A stretch of 64,000 bases of DNA, from the NCBI RefSeq assembly GCF_000025625.1, contig NC_013922.1, positions 3,038,001 to 3,102,000 on the forward strand, read 5' to 3'. How positions within the stretch are numbered: the first letter of the stretch is position 1; every line of letters begins with the position of its first letter. Below are positions 51,784 to 62,626 of this stretch, in pieces. The translations under genes and the position numbers were made by a program. Source of the stretch: Natrialba magadii ATCC 43099. Lineage in GTDB: Archaea > Halobacteriota > Halobacteria > Halobacteriales > Natrialbaceae. Below the pieces are notes generated by a model. That model saw only the letters and a list, made by a program, of their open reading frames with translations. It had not been told where the DNA came from and ran no database searches.

Positions 51784-52950
51784 ATGACCTCGCCGGCGAT
51801 TCGCGACAGGACAGTACTCGTCACCGGCGGTGGCGGCTTCATCGGGAGCCACCTCGTCGAGGCGCTGGCACCGTACAACGATGTCCGCGTACTGGATAAC
51901 TTCTCGACCGGTTCGCGGGACAATCTCTCGTCGGTGACCAGTCCGCAGTGGACCAACGATGCGCCGACAAGTGCGGATGGTGGGTTCGACGACGCTGGAG
52001 GCGGCGGAGACGCTGGAGACGCCGGAGACGCTGGAGACGCCAGGTACGACGGCTCGCCCACGATCATCGACGGAGACATTACCGATCCGATGGCCCTCCA
52101 GCGCGCCGCTCGCGGCGTCGACCTCATTTTCCACCAGGCCGCGCTCGTTAGCGTCGCCAAGAGCGTCGACGCGCCACGCCGGAGCAACGAGACCAACCTC
52201 GACGCCAGCCTACTCGTCCTCGACCAGGCCCGCCAGGAGGACGCCCGCGTCGTCCTCGCCTCGAGTGCGGCCGTCTACGGTCACCCCGACGAATTACCCG
52301 TCTCCGAGACGGCAAGGACGGAGCCGACCTCGCCCTACGGCATTCAGAAGCTCGCACTCGACCAGTACGCTCGCCGCTACCACGAACTATATGACCTCCC
52401 AACCGTTGCGCTACGCTATTTTAACGCGTACGGACCACGCCAGCAGGGCCCCTACAGCGGCGTCATCTCGACGTTCCTCGAGCAGGCCCGTTCCGACGAT
52501 CCGATCACGATCGAAGGTGACGGCGAGCAGACGCGAGACTTCGTCCACGTTTCAGATGTCGTCCGTGCAAACATCCGCGCTGCGACGACTGACGCCGTCG
52601 GCGAGGCCTACAACGTCGGTACCGGAGACCGGACCTCGATCCGGGACCTCGCCGAACTCGTTCGCGACGCCGTTGGTTCGTCCTCGCCAATCGTCCACCG
52701 TGAGCCTCGTCCGGGCGATATCAGACACAGTCGTGCAGATGTTTCGAAAGCGAGTCGCGAACTCGGCTTCGAGACCCGCGTCGGTCTCGAGTCCGGGATT
52801 CGATCGCTTGTCGCTGAGACTGGGAGTGAACAGGGGCGTTCGACTTCGCCTCCGCAGGAACAAGGACAGGGACAGGGACAGGGACAGCAACAGCAACAGC
52901 AACAGCAACAGCCACTGACCGCCAGACCAGAGCGACAGTCACAGGACTAG
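51784..52950 (+). CDS. NAD-dependent sugar epimerase/dehydratase with repeat insert and GQ tail
   Basis: A 388-residue extended SDR enzyme. TVLVTGGGGFIGSHLVEAL is the NAD-binding start, SSAAVYG the Ser motif, and the catalytic pair is YGIQK (Tyr185, Lys189). FNAYGPRQ... and RDFVHVSDVVRA match UDP-glucose 4-epimerase-like enzymes. Residues 71-86 (GGGGDAGDAGDAGDA) and the Gln-rich tail (about 358-377, GQGQGQQQQQ) come from tandem repeats (DNA about 52000-52045 and 52859-52912) and are absent from the fold. Acts on nucleotide sugars, probably for S-layer glycans or exopolysaccharide; substrate not determined. Confidence 0.93.
   Translation: MTSPAIRDRTVLVTGGGGFIGSHLVEALAPYNDVRVLDNFSTGSRDNLSSVTSPQWTNDAPTSADGGFDDAGGGGDAGDAGDAGDARYDGSPTIIDGDITDPMALQRAARGVDLIFHQAALVSVAKSVDAPRRSNETNLDASLLVLDQARQEDARVVLASSAAVYGHPDELPVSETARTEPTSPYGIQKLALDQYARRYHELYDLPTVALRYFNAYGPRQQGPYSGVISTFLEQARSDDPITIEGDGEQTRDFVHVSDVVRANIRAATTDAVGEAYNVGTGDRTSIRDLAELVRDAVGSSSPIVHREPRPGDIRHSRADVSKASRELGFETRVGLESGIRSLVAETGSEQGRSTSPPQEQGQGQGQGQQQQQQQQQPLTARPERQSQD
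52859..52912 (+). repeat. CAGGGA/CAGCAA tandem array encoding Gly-Gln and poly-Gln tail
   Basis: About nine 6-bp units, GGACAG then CAACAG, encode GQGQGQ followed by poly-Gln at the C-terminus of the epimerase. In frame. Confidence 0.95.
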
Positions 52951-53194
52951 ATACCTCATCTCAGATGGCGCAGGTAACACCGTTTTCTGACTGTGACACC
53001 CTGTTTCGGTCCGGTTGGAAATCGACCAATTCTCTCAGATAACGGTCGCCCTTCGTTACGGAAGTACGTCGTAATTACCTGCGTTGACGGGCGAGAGCGC
53101 TTGGCTGTGTCGTTCACAGATCGCAGATTAACGGACGACTCTGGTTCGTGTAGGTGAGAGATAACTATCGGTATGCACGGCCTCACCCATAGTT

Positions 53195-53548
53195 ATGATC
53201 GAGAGCCTCATCGTGTTCGCGGTTAGCCTGCTCATCGGTGCCCTCGGCATCTTCCTGGGTGCCAGGCTCGTAGTCGACACAGAGGACTACACGTACGCAT
53301 TCATCACAGCCCTGATCGGCGCAGTTGTCTGGGCACTCGTGGGATTCTTCCTCGGCTGGATCCCACTGCTCGGCCCGCTCCTGGTGTTCGTCGCCTATCT
53401 GGCCGTGATCAACGCCCGCTACCCCGGCGGCTGGGTGGACGCGGTCGCGATCACGATCGTCGCGTGGATTTCGGTCCTGATCGTCCTGTACGTCCTCGCG
53501 TTCCTGGGCGTTACCGGATTCGAGGCTGCCGGTGTCCCGGGAACGTAA
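53195..53548 (+). CDS. Small four-helix membrane protein
   Basis: A 117-residue protein with four close hydrophobic helices and a conserved-looking GARLVVDTEDYTYAFITALIGAVVWALVGFFLGWIPLLGPLL centre (Gly-rich turn then GWIPLLGP). The acidic pair in the first loop (DTEDY) is the only charged motif. Not recognised by name; similar small proteins occur beside transporters in haloarchaea. Clear gaps on both sides. Confidence 0.75.
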   Translation: MIESLIVFAVSLLIGALGIFLGARLVVDTEDYTYAFITALIGAVVWALVGFFLGWIPLLGPLLVFVAYLAVINARYPGGWVDAVAITIVAWISVLIVLYVLAFLGVTGFEAAGVPGT

Positions 53549-54027
53549 GCGCAGGCGGAAGCGAGCCAGCGACTGGTGGACCGTGAGTCCGAAGCATTCA
53601 GACGCACCTCGTCTGTTCGTCGTAACTGAGGATTACCGGCGAAACGCGATCCATGTTCGAACCAGGCACGCCGGACGTCCGTGCGCATGTATCCAGTCCA
53701 GCGTCGAGCGATCGCAGTGTCGGTCTCAGAACGGCACCTCAAGGGCTCAGATGGCTGGTGTGGACTGGTCAGCAGCCAAAATCGCTCGCTTGGCCTCGCC
53801 GGCGGGTGCTGGGTCGCGACTCCACAGTCACCTGAAACCACGATCACCTGAAACCACGATGGCCGACGAGCGCCAACCCGTCATCGTTACGTCGGCATCT
53901 CGGAGAGACACTGACACGAGACATACAGATAATCTAATAACAATACATGACCCATAAAAAATACTTTGAGGGACGGTCACGACGGTACAGAAACGAGTGA
54001 CTCAGTGAACAGCCGTTCGTCGCCATC
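53549..54027 (+). other. Gap with probable decayed wHTH copy and AT-rich promoter
   Basis: No intact gene. At about 53745-53800 the plus strand can be read as QMAGVDWSAAKIARLAS, close to KQSRIVDSVDWSKAKVSRLLAE of the next gene, which suggests a degraded copy of its winged helix. From 53920 to 53970 the sequence is AT-rich (ATAAAAAATAC at about 53955-53965), which probably contains the promoter of the gene at 54028. Confidence 0.5.
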
Positions 54028-54774
54028 ATGATCTCAATCCTGCGCACGACTATGCACGCACCTCTGCCAGTTCCCACGTCGGGCACGGCGCTCGACATCG
54101 GGTCGTTGTTCGCACAACCCGGTCCCGGCATTCGCTCCGGGCTGGGAGCATCGGTTACAGCGTTCGTCAACACAGCCGTCCCCTGTGGGAGCGCTCTCTG
54201 TCGCGTCTGTAGTTCCTGCGGAGCGAGCGAGGCTGACATTGCGACGGTCTCCCTGCTCGGACTCGGACTCGGACTCGGAATCGGAATCGGGCTCTTGGCG
54301 CTCCTCCCGACACTGCTTGCTATGCCACCACTCGCTCTGTCCATGTATTTCACCTCCACACCAATCGTTTCCCAGTTCGTCGACGTCGTCTTCGCACCGC
54401 TACAGGCGAGCGGACTCGCCCACATTGCTGCTCTCCTTGGGATGATCGTTCTCGCGCTTCTCGGTTCGTTGCTCGCCATTCGCGATCGGCTCGAGGAGCG
54501 CAATTCGCTCGGAAACGACTACGAATCCCACCGCGAGGAGTTCATGACGGACCAGGAGAAAGTCCAGCGACTCATCAGCGAGAACGGTGGGCGAATGAAA
54601 CAATCACGGATCGTCGACTCCGTCGACTGGTCGAAGGCCAAAGTCAGTCGACTGCTCGCCGAACTCGAAGAGGACGGCCAGATTACGAAGCTTCGCCTGG
54701 GGCGTGAAAATCTCGTTTGTTTGCCGGGCCACGAACCGACGGCATCCAAGTCACCGGACCAGCCGAACGAATAG
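54028..54774 (+). CDS. Membrane-anchored winged helix-turn-helix regulator
   Basis: A 248-residue protein. The first part (1-70) is polar with a CRVCSSC Cys cluster. Two to three membrane helices (about 74-150) follow; one contains LGLGLGLGIGIG, encoded by 6-bp repeats. A charged linker leads to a C-terminal winged helix (about 178-238): QEKVQRLISENGGRMKQSRIVDSVDWSKAKVSRLLAELEEDGQITKLRLGRENLV. This resembles the MarR-like DUF7343 domain of haloarchaeal membrane regulators, which may couple an envelope signal to DNA. A DNA target next door, such as the DUF7282 gene, is possible but not shown. Confidence 0.85.
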   Translation: MISILRTTMHAPLPVPTSGTALDIGSLFAQPGPGIRSGLGASVTAFVNTAVPCGSALCRVCSSCGASEADIATVSLLGLGLGLGIGIGLLALLPTLLAMPPLALSMYFTSTPIVSQFVDVVFAPLQASGLAHIAALLGMIVLALLGSLLAIRDRLEERNSLGNDYESHREEFMTDQEKVQRLISENGGRMKQSRIVDSVDWSKAKVSRLLAELEEDGQITKLRLGRENLVCLPGHEPTASKSPDQPNE

Positions 54775-54944
54775 CTGGTCTGTCAGTCTTCTTTTCCCGC
54801 GGGCGTCAATAATTGCTTTCGGCGACCCACAGTCACGACTGGATTTGCCTCGCACACGTAGTGCGTAGTGGCGAATTACTCTCGAAATAGTTGTGCTGGT
54901 TTAAGAACCGAACAGGCGATTGGCCACTGCCTTCACGGCAGATT

Positions 54945-57029
<2,085 letters not shown>

Positions 57030-57420
57030 CGCCGCCATCAGTACCAGACCGGACGACAGCACACGACACGTTTTCACTCTTCTTTTCGCGTCCGCATGGA
57101 GCAGCGTACCTGCGCGTTCGTCCCCTACTGATTCCGTGCGGCGCGTGGAGTTGCCGTTGCCACCCCACCGTTGCACCATGTGCAACTGTTTTCACAACTG
57201 GAATCGCCGTCCAGCGCTCATATGGCCCTACTGGACACTGGATGCCGAACACTGAACACCGAGTCACTCTCGTGTTGCCCGCACCGACAACGCGCTGGCA
57301 TCGACGACTCTCCCGTGTGTCGATGAGTTGCGTTTGATTTTGGCTCCCAGCTCCTGGCTCCCGGCTCCCGGCTCCTGGTTTCTGGTTTCTGGTTTCTGGT
57401 TTCTGGATTCCGTCCGTCGA
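57030..57420. other. Gap between convergent genes with short repeats
   Basis: No gene is recognised. It holds GGCTCC units followed by four perfect 7-bp copies of TGGTTTC (57341-57410). A weak T-rich run is present at 57070-57090. The upstream part has no clear terminator. Confidence 0.6.
57341..57410. repeat. GGCTCC units and TGGTTTC heptamer array
   Basis: Several GGCTCC(C/T) units pass into four perfect TGGTTTC heptamers. Intergenic, next to the 3' end of the DUF7344 gene. Confidence 0.85.
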
Positions 57421-57924
57421 TCAGTAAAACAGCCGGTACAGACTGCTCACCGCGACCGCGAGCAAAATGAGTACACTCCAGAGAACTGGATCGACACTCG
57501 AGAGCACTGGCAGATCGAGGCCGGACAGTGCAATCAGTCCGAGGCCGAGAAAACAGGCGGCGAGGTGGAACTGCAACACGGTCGAGCGGTCGCGGTCGTG
57601 GCCGTCGATGTAGCCGACGACGGTCTCGAAGTTCGGGCCGGGCTGGATGGTTTTCGCATCGGAGTCGTACTCGATGACAGCGTCCTCCTCGAGCTGGGGG
57701 AGATGTGTCTGTTGGAGGGAAACGTAGACGCTCTTGTAGAGGTTGTTCGGAACGGGCGTCGTGTCGGATTCGGTTGCGGCGATCTCCGTCGCGACGTCCG
57801 AGACGTCGACGTGTCCGGACTGGCGTGCGAGCAACTGGACGATTGCACGCCGTCTGTCGTTACCGAGGATGTGAAACACCTCGCTTTCCGCGAGCGTCTC
57901 AGCTCTAGTCCTCTGCACAGACAT
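57421..57924 (-). CDS. DUF7344 winged-helix membrane protein
   Basis: A 167-residue protein. A winged helix at about 12-90 (SEVFHILGNDRRRAIVQLLARQSGHVDVSDVATEIA... YVSLQQTHLPQLEEDAVIEYD) is followed by two C-terminal helices (about 118-136 and 145-162). This is the DUF7344 layout common in haloarchaea: a DNA-binding domain tethered to the membrane. A second copy occurs at 62066. Targets and signal unknown. Confidence 0.9.
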   Translation of the reverse strand: MSVQRTRAETLAESEVFHILGNDRRRAIVQLLARQSGHVDVSDVATEIAATESDTTPVPNNLYKSVYVSLQQTHLPQLEEDAVIEYDSDAKTIQPGPNFETVVGYIDGHDRDRSTVLQFHLAACFLGLGLIALSGLDLPVLSSVDPVLWSVLILLAVAVSSLYRLFY

Positions 57925-58216
57925 TGCTTAGTGTGACGTCAGTGGTCGCGTCTCGGCGAGCAGTTCGTCGTCGGCCCTCATACACGTCATCCATTTTGCG
58001 AACCACTGACTTTAACCTGCGGTATTTTGTCCCCGCATACTAGTGTAGAAACTAGCTGACTACGTCGCGTAAGCGACTGCTTCGTCGCGAGAAAAGTATG
58101 CAGTCCCTGACTGTGCTCGATACCGAACCGCCGACATGGATACGATGTCGGAGCACACAACGTCTCAACTCGCTACGCTGAACGAAGAAACGTCTCAAAT
58201 CGACGGTGAGCGATAG

Positions 58217-58387
58217 TCACTCTCGTGCTTCGCCCGGTAGATGGCCACCGGATTGCATTTCCCGATACGTCGTACAGGCCGGACAGCCATGGACGACGTC
58301 GCCGTTGTCACCGAATACGCGGGCGAACTGCTGGGTAACGTGGGTGTCACAGTTTCGACAGCGAGCGCCTGCTGTCGACGATTCCAT
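58217..58387 (-). CDS. Small zinc-finger protein (DUF7563-like)
   Basis: About 56 residues from the ATG at 58387; an ATG at 58417 is also in frame. A four-cysteine set, CRNCDTHVTQQFARVFGDNGDVVHGCPAC, makes a zinc ribbon like those of the tiny haloarchaeal zinc-finger proteins annotated as DUF7563. Length and composition fit. The role is unknown, probably regulatory or nucleic-acid-binding. A direct repeat ACGTCTCAA lies downstream at about 58160 and 58190. Confidence 0.7.
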   Translation of the reverse strand: MESSTAGARCRNCDTHVTQQFARVFGDNGDVVHGCPACTTYREMQSGGHLPGEARE

Positions 58388-58933
58388 CGGCCGCCAGTTC
58401 TGTTGTGATGATTTCATGGTGATCGTGTTGTGGATTGTGGCTGTCGGTGCAGACAGGTGGTGTCTCGAGTGTGGTCGTCAGTCGATGCTCGTGGGTGGTT
58501 GGCGTCGCCGTCACCGGTCGACAGTCGCCATTACACCCGGGGTGAACGTCATTACATCCGAGTCCACGCTGCAATCGGCCTGCCGGCGGCGACCCCAGTT
58601 CTCACAGTCGACGACACCGTCGCGGTCATCTCGACCACTGGATCGACTGCACGGTCCGCAACGACTGGGGCCTACCCGCAACGACGGAGGCGATCGCGTG
58701 TGACTCGGCATCACTACGACCGAGGGGGACAGATCCGAATAAAGGACGGCGTCCGTTCACCATACCGGCCACCGGACAGTACTGGAAATACCTACTTTCC
58801 ACCGGTTATACTACTTCTGCGGCCGTTTCGTGGTCGCTTCCTGCCGATCCGTTCCACAATCATCAAGCTGGATTTGGTTCGATTGCGTGTCGTTCGGACA
58901 TCATCTTCGACCCCAGCGCACTGTTTGAACGAG

Positions 58934-58971
58934 CGAAACACGATATTTCGCGACCGAAATACAATGTTTCG
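58934..58971. promoter_or_regulatory. Paired palindromic operator-like sites CGAAA-N7-TTTCG
   Basis: Two 17-bp sites (58934-58950 and 58955-58971) have identical half-sites with unrelated 7-bp centres. They are spaced 21 bp apart, two turns of DNA, so both face the same side. They lie about 40-75 bp upstream of the TATA box at 59010, where an activator or repressor could act. Confidence 0.6.
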
Positions 58972-59009
58972 TAGCGGAATGCGTGACTTTCCAGCGAGAA
59001 GGCACATCG

Positions 59010-59019
59010 TTATAAAATA
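59010..59019 (+). promoter_or_regulatory. TATA box upstream of HTH gene
   Basis: TTATAAAATA lies about 145 bp before the ATG at 59160, so the transcript would have a leader of about 120 nt, unless a TTG start near 59037 is used. Confidence 0.6.
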
Positions 59020-59159
59020 CCACTCTCGCTTACCGGTTGTATTGTTGGAACGTACTATCGGTCGCCGTGATCGCGCGGCATCACCGTTCCGATCGTTCCC
59101 GATCGCCCCTCTCGACACCGAGAGCGAACCAGCGTAACTTCCGCAGACAGGTGAGCACG

Positions 59160-59492
59160 ATGTCAACGAAAGCGACCAACTCTCAAACGACCCCGACGAC
59201 CGACCCAACAATTCAGCTCGACGTCCTCGGCGACGAGTGCGCGCGAACGATCCTCGTCGCAACGAGCGCAGGACCGAAAACAGCCAAGGAACTGACCGAC
59301 CGAACCGACAGCTCCTCGGCAACCGTCTATCGCCGAATCAACAACCTACTCGAGAGCAACCTCCTCGCTGAGTGTGTCCGATTCGAGAGCGACGGCTCAC
59401 ATACGACCGCATACGAGGCGACAGTCGAACACGTCGAGGTGCAGATCGATTCGGACGGCATCGATGTCGCGCTCTCGGCGATGGACGAGTGA
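59160..59492 (+). CDS. Small helix-turn-helix regulator (ArsR/MarR-like)
   Basis: The protein has 110 residues from the ATG at 59160. A Thr-rich lead (about 1-18) is followed by a winged helix: LDVLGDECARTILVATSAGPKTAKELTDRTDSSSATVYRRINNLLESNLLAECV, then a wing and strand (HTTAYEATVEHVEVQI). A typical haloarchaeal HTH protein of the kind often found near signalling genes. An open frame extends to 59037 through a TTG codon without family support. Paired palindromes and a TATA box lie upstream. Confidence 0.88.
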   Translation: MSTKATNSQTTPTTDPTIQLDVLGDECARTILVATSAGPKTAKELTDRTDSSSATVYRRINNLLESNLLAECVRFESDGSHTTAYEATVEHVEVQIDSDGIDVALSAMDE

Positions 59493-59711
59493 GAATCGTG
59501 TTACTGGCGGGACTCTGATAGAAACTCACTCGAATTCGGTGCTGTCGACCGCTGTCAGAGACTGTCCGGTGGGCTGAACAGTCGCCACGAAACCGTTGTC
59601 ACGAGAACAATCGGTTTAGACAGTCTGAAACATACTGAAAGAAGTACTAACAACCCTGTATGATACGGATAACAAATATCTACTCAATGGTACGGTCACT
59701 GTGATTGAGCA

Positions 59712-59987
59712 ATGCACGACCTGACCGGCTTCCAGCGAGATTTGTTGTACGTAATCGCAGGGGCTGACCAGCCATCTGGACAAACGGTTAAAGATGAGGT
59801 GGAACAGTACTATAGTTCCGAAATAAACCACGGGCGACTGTATCCGAACCTGGACACGCTCGTCAACAAAGAGCTCGTCGAGAAAGGCCAACTCGACAGG
59901 AGAACGAACTATTATGCGATTACAGACGATGGTCGCCAACAGATCGACGAGCGCCGGGAGTGGGAAGGACAGTACGTGGATTTCTGA
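59712..59987 (+). CDS. PadR family transcriptional regulator
   Basis: A 91-residue protein: LTGFQRDLLYVIAGADQPSGQTVKDEVEQYY, then GRLYPNLDTLVNKELVEKGQLDRRTNYYAITDDGRQQI, the compact PadR winged helix without the C-terminal dimerisation helix. PadR-type proteins of this size are common in haloarchaea. An AT-rich ACAAATATCT sits about 35 bp upstream. Monocistronic. Confidence 0.92.
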   Translation: MHDLTGFQRDLLYVIAGADQPSGQTVKDEVEQYYSSEINHGRLYPNLDTLVNKELVEKGQLDRRTNYYAITDDGRQQIDERREWEGQYVDF

Positions 59988-60497
59988 GGGGAAAGCAGAC
60001 ACGGGAGTTCGTGAGGGTGTGCGATGACCAGCGTAAGTGCTGGAAGTCACAGGTAATGCCGCTTGCGAGTGTCGTAGTTATACGTACTACAGCCGGTAGG
60101 GAGCAGACACCGGACAGTTCGCAGGTCACTTGTCGACAACACAACTGGGTAGCCAACGGCTGCAGAGCACGATAGCGGCCGCGGACGTGTTATTTCACTC
60201 CCGCACAAAACACCGAGTTGACTCACTCGTTCACGGCGGTCCCCTTTTCAGCAGTGTCCACCCCTGGTTGTTGTGACGGTGGTAGTCGCTGTTCATCACT
60301 GCATACAGTTGTCTCCCCCAATCGCGCTGCCGAGTTACCCATTTCGAGCCGTTAGCGGGCAATACTCGCCCACAGCAGGTCATCCAGCGAGAATATCGCA
60401 GACATAACAAAGCGGCTACGGCCGGTGTGTCCGTCCAAATGGTACGAAGAGCACCCTCAGTTGACGGATTCGGTGTCCACGCGGTGGTGTTGTCGCG
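59988..60497. other. Gap before the DUF1616 gene
   Basis: No gene is recognised. The sequence is less GC-rich than the coding parts. A weak AT-rich element (CATAACAAAG at about 60403) could serve the gene at 60498. No repeat or hairpin of note. Confidence 0.5.
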
Positions 60498-61511
60498 ATG
60501 AGTTTACGCACGGACACACAGACGCGGCTGGGGACCGTCCGCCAGTATCCCGGTGACCTCGCAGTAGTCTCGCTTCTGGCCATTTTCACGTATCTCGTTG
60601 TGACGAGCCTCGGTGAGGGCAGCGCATTTCGGTTGCTCGCAACGCTCCCACTCGTGTTATTTCTCCCCGGATACGCGCTCGTCGCCACGCTCTTTCCGGC
60701 ACGCGAACGAGTCGCCCAGGAAACGACGGCGACCGCCATCGACGTCGAAACGTACCCTCGCGGAATCGATCTCGCCGAACGGCTCGGACTGGCGTTCGCC
60801 CTCTCACTTGCGGTCGTTCCGGTCGTAGCGCTTGTCCTGGCTGTCACCGAATGGGGGTTAGCTACCGATCCCATCGCTGCCACACTCGCAGTTGTCACCG
60901 TCTTCCTGGCGCAACTCGGTGCAATTCGCCGACTGCGAGTTCCCGAATCCAAGCGGTTCTCCGTCGCACCGCTTGCAGCACTCTCCCGATCACAGCGTGA
61001 GGACACCACCGCTGGAACACTCTCCTCGATCATCCTCGGCGTTGCCATCGTCGCCGCGGTCGGCGCGCTGCTCGTGGGGCTCATCGCCCCGCTCTCCGCT
61101 GGCGGCTTTACACAGCTCGCGCTGTATTCCGAGGGTGACGGCGGCGAACTCGTCGCGGGTGAACTCGAGGACGAGGTCGAACCCGGCGAATCCGTTCCAG
61201 CCACGATCGAGATCGAAAACCAGGAGGGTGAGGACGTGACCTACACCGTCGTCGTCCAGCAGCAAGTACTCGAGAACGGTGCGGTGATGGATCGGGCAGC
61301 ACTAGAGACGCGGACAGTGTCGGTTGCGGACGACGAGGCGGTGGTCGAGGAGTTCAATGTGGCACCGGCCGCGGAGCCGGGTGAGACGGTTCGGATTGCG
61401 GTGTTGCTGTACGAGGAGGAGCCGTCGGGAGTGCCGACGGCCGAGGATGCGGTCGCGGACACGAATTTCTGGGTGACGGTGACCGAGCCGGATGCGGAGG
61501 TTGAGGAGTGA
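60498..61511 (+). CDS. DUF1616 domain membrane protein
   Basis: A 337-residue protein. The N-terminal DUF1616 part (about 15-200) has GDLAVVSLLAIFTYLVV, LLATLPLVLFLPGYALVATLFP and a later pair of helices (LGLAFALSLAVVPVVALVL and the SIILGVAIVAAVGALLVGL helix near 180). The C-terminal domain (about 215-337) is extracellular and beta-rich with GESVPATIEIENQEGEDVTYTVVV. DUF1616 proteins recur in haloarchaeal glycan or S-layer loci. Their function is unknown. Confidence 0.9.
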   Translation: MSLRTDTQTRLGTVRQYPGDLAVVSLLAIFTYLVVTSLGEGSAFRLLATLPLVLFLPGYALVATLFPARERVAQETTATAIDVETYPRGIDLAERLGLAFALSLAVVPVVALVLAVTEWGLATDPIAATLAVVTVFLAQLGAIRRLRVPESKRFSVAPLAALSRSQREDTTAGTLSSIILGVAIVAAVGALLVGLIAPLSAGGFTQLALYSEGDGGELVAGELEDEVEPGESVPATIEIENQEGEDVTYTVVVQQQVLENGAVMDRAALETRTVSVADDEAVVEEFNVAPAAEPGETVRIAVLLYEEEPSGVPTAEDAVADTNFWVTVTEPDAEVEE

Positions 61512-62065
61512 TCCTGCAGGCGGGAACGTCGTGACAGCGACGTGATTCGGTGGGAGGTCGGTGGCAAGGCGGAGGCAGAATCGACGACAGGAGCGGACCG
61601 GTCCACGGGAGGCGGGCCGCTTTGATCGATGACGACTCTTCTTTTCGAGTCTGTGAACACGACACTGCGCCAGGGGATCGCTCGGTGTCGGTTTCTTCCA
61701 TTTGGATGCGTTCCTGAGAGGACGCTGGTGTGACAGTCTGAGATGGGCGCTACGTACAGCGATCGCCGTGGTTGAAGCGGTGGGGCGGGTGCGCGCACGG
61801 TCGTGGTCGTGATCGTGGCAACACTCGTGCGCACAGCCGCCACACTCGTGCACAGAATCGTACAGAGCCGTGGTCGTGACACAGCCATCTACATCACAGG
61901 AATCCTGACACGAAAAATCGGTGTTCGAACGGAGTCGAGGGCGATTCGACGGGTGGTAGACTGTCCTCTCCCGGTCGTCGCGGTGGTCGCTCTGTCAGCC
62001 GTGTCTCGCTCGCACGCAACAGACCGCGGCTGTGATCCTGGTCGTGGTCGTAGCCGTGGCCACCA
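61512..62065. other. Gap, no gene supported
   Basis: About 550 bp with open frames on both strands, but none has a coherent domain or the strong acidic composition of the genes around it. One plus-strand frame (61803-62255) contains a hydrophobic VVIVATLVRTAATLVHRIV start but overlaps the DUF7344 gene and is rejected. Confidence 0.5.
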
Positions 62066-62602
62066 CTACCCACTCGCCAGTCCGAACGGGAACTCGAGTT
62101 CGGGCCGACGCGAGATGTGCTGGGCGGCCGAGACCGCGAGGATGGCGACACAGATGGCGAGTGCGACGACGGGGGCGGCGGCAGTCGTCATCGGTCCGAC
62201 GGCGAGTGCCGCGAGTGAGAACGCGGCGAGGCCGACGGCGGCGACGGCGACGTAGAACTGGTGCCACGGTCGCTGTGTGCCGAGTTGGCGGTCAAGGTAT
62301 GGCTCGAACAGTTCGTCGTTTGGCAGGAGTGTGATGGTGTGGCTGTCCGGGTCCCAGTCAACGATGCCGTGGTCTTCGAGCATCGGCAAGTGGGTCTGGT
62401 ACAGCGAGATGTAGACGCGGCGGCGTTGCGTCCGTGTCACATCGTCGGGGTCGGTGTCGTTCTCCCAGGCGGCGACCTGCTCGACGAGTGGGGCGAGGTC
62501 GCAGGTACTGCCCTGTCGTTTGAGGAACTGCACTGTGCGTCGTCGTCTGGCGTTGCTGAACACGTCGAACAGCTCGGCCTGGGTGAAGCCGTCCTCAGAC
62601 AT
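62066..62602 (-). CDS. DUF7344 winged-helix membrane protein, second copy
   Basis: From the ATG at 62602 the protein has 178 residues (an ATG at 62626 adds a repeat-like SISTSIS). The winged helix (about 8-95) carries ELFDVFSNARRRRTVQFLKRQGSTCDLAPLVEQVAAWE and VYISLYQTHLPMLEDHGIVDWD; two C-terminal helices lie at about 118-160. It is the same family as the gene at 57421, about 4.6 kb away, with clear divergence between the copies. Confidence 0.88.
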   Translation of the reverse strand: MSEDGFTQAELFDVFSNARRRRTVQFLKRQGSTCDLAPLVEQVAAWENDTDPDDVTRTQRRRVYISLYQTHLPMLEDHGIVDWDPDSHTITLLPNDELFEPYLDRQLGTQRPWHQFYVAVAAVGLAAFSLAALAVGPMTTAAAPVVALAICVAILAVSAAQHISRRPELEFPFGLASG

Positions 62603-62626
62603 GGATATCGACGTTGAAATGGACAT

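Larger units (their letters stand above)
58418..59159. other. Large gap with paired palindromes and TATA box
   Basis: No intact gene is seen over about 740 bp; the open frames here look like shadows or decayed sequence. The 3' half has lower GC. It carries two CGAAA-N7-TTTCG palindromes (58934-58971) and a strong TATAAAATAC box (59010-59019), both facing the HTH gene at 59160. Confidence 0.65.

Noticed and set aside
53532-53957. 141-residue plus-strand frame as an intact gene
   Set aside because: It overlaps the previous gene's end, is Arg/His/Ser-rich and lacks any domain apart from a short stretch resembling the neighbouring wHTH; treated as a possible remnant only.
58159-58198. Direct repeat ACGTCTCAA (two copies, 30 bp apart) as an operator
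   Set aside because: Only two short copies, with no promoter in a clear position relative to them; it may be chance.
61803-62255. Plus-strand frame with a hydrophobic start
   Set aside because: It overlaps the DUF7344 gene on the other strand for about 190 bp and has no conserved composition or motif.
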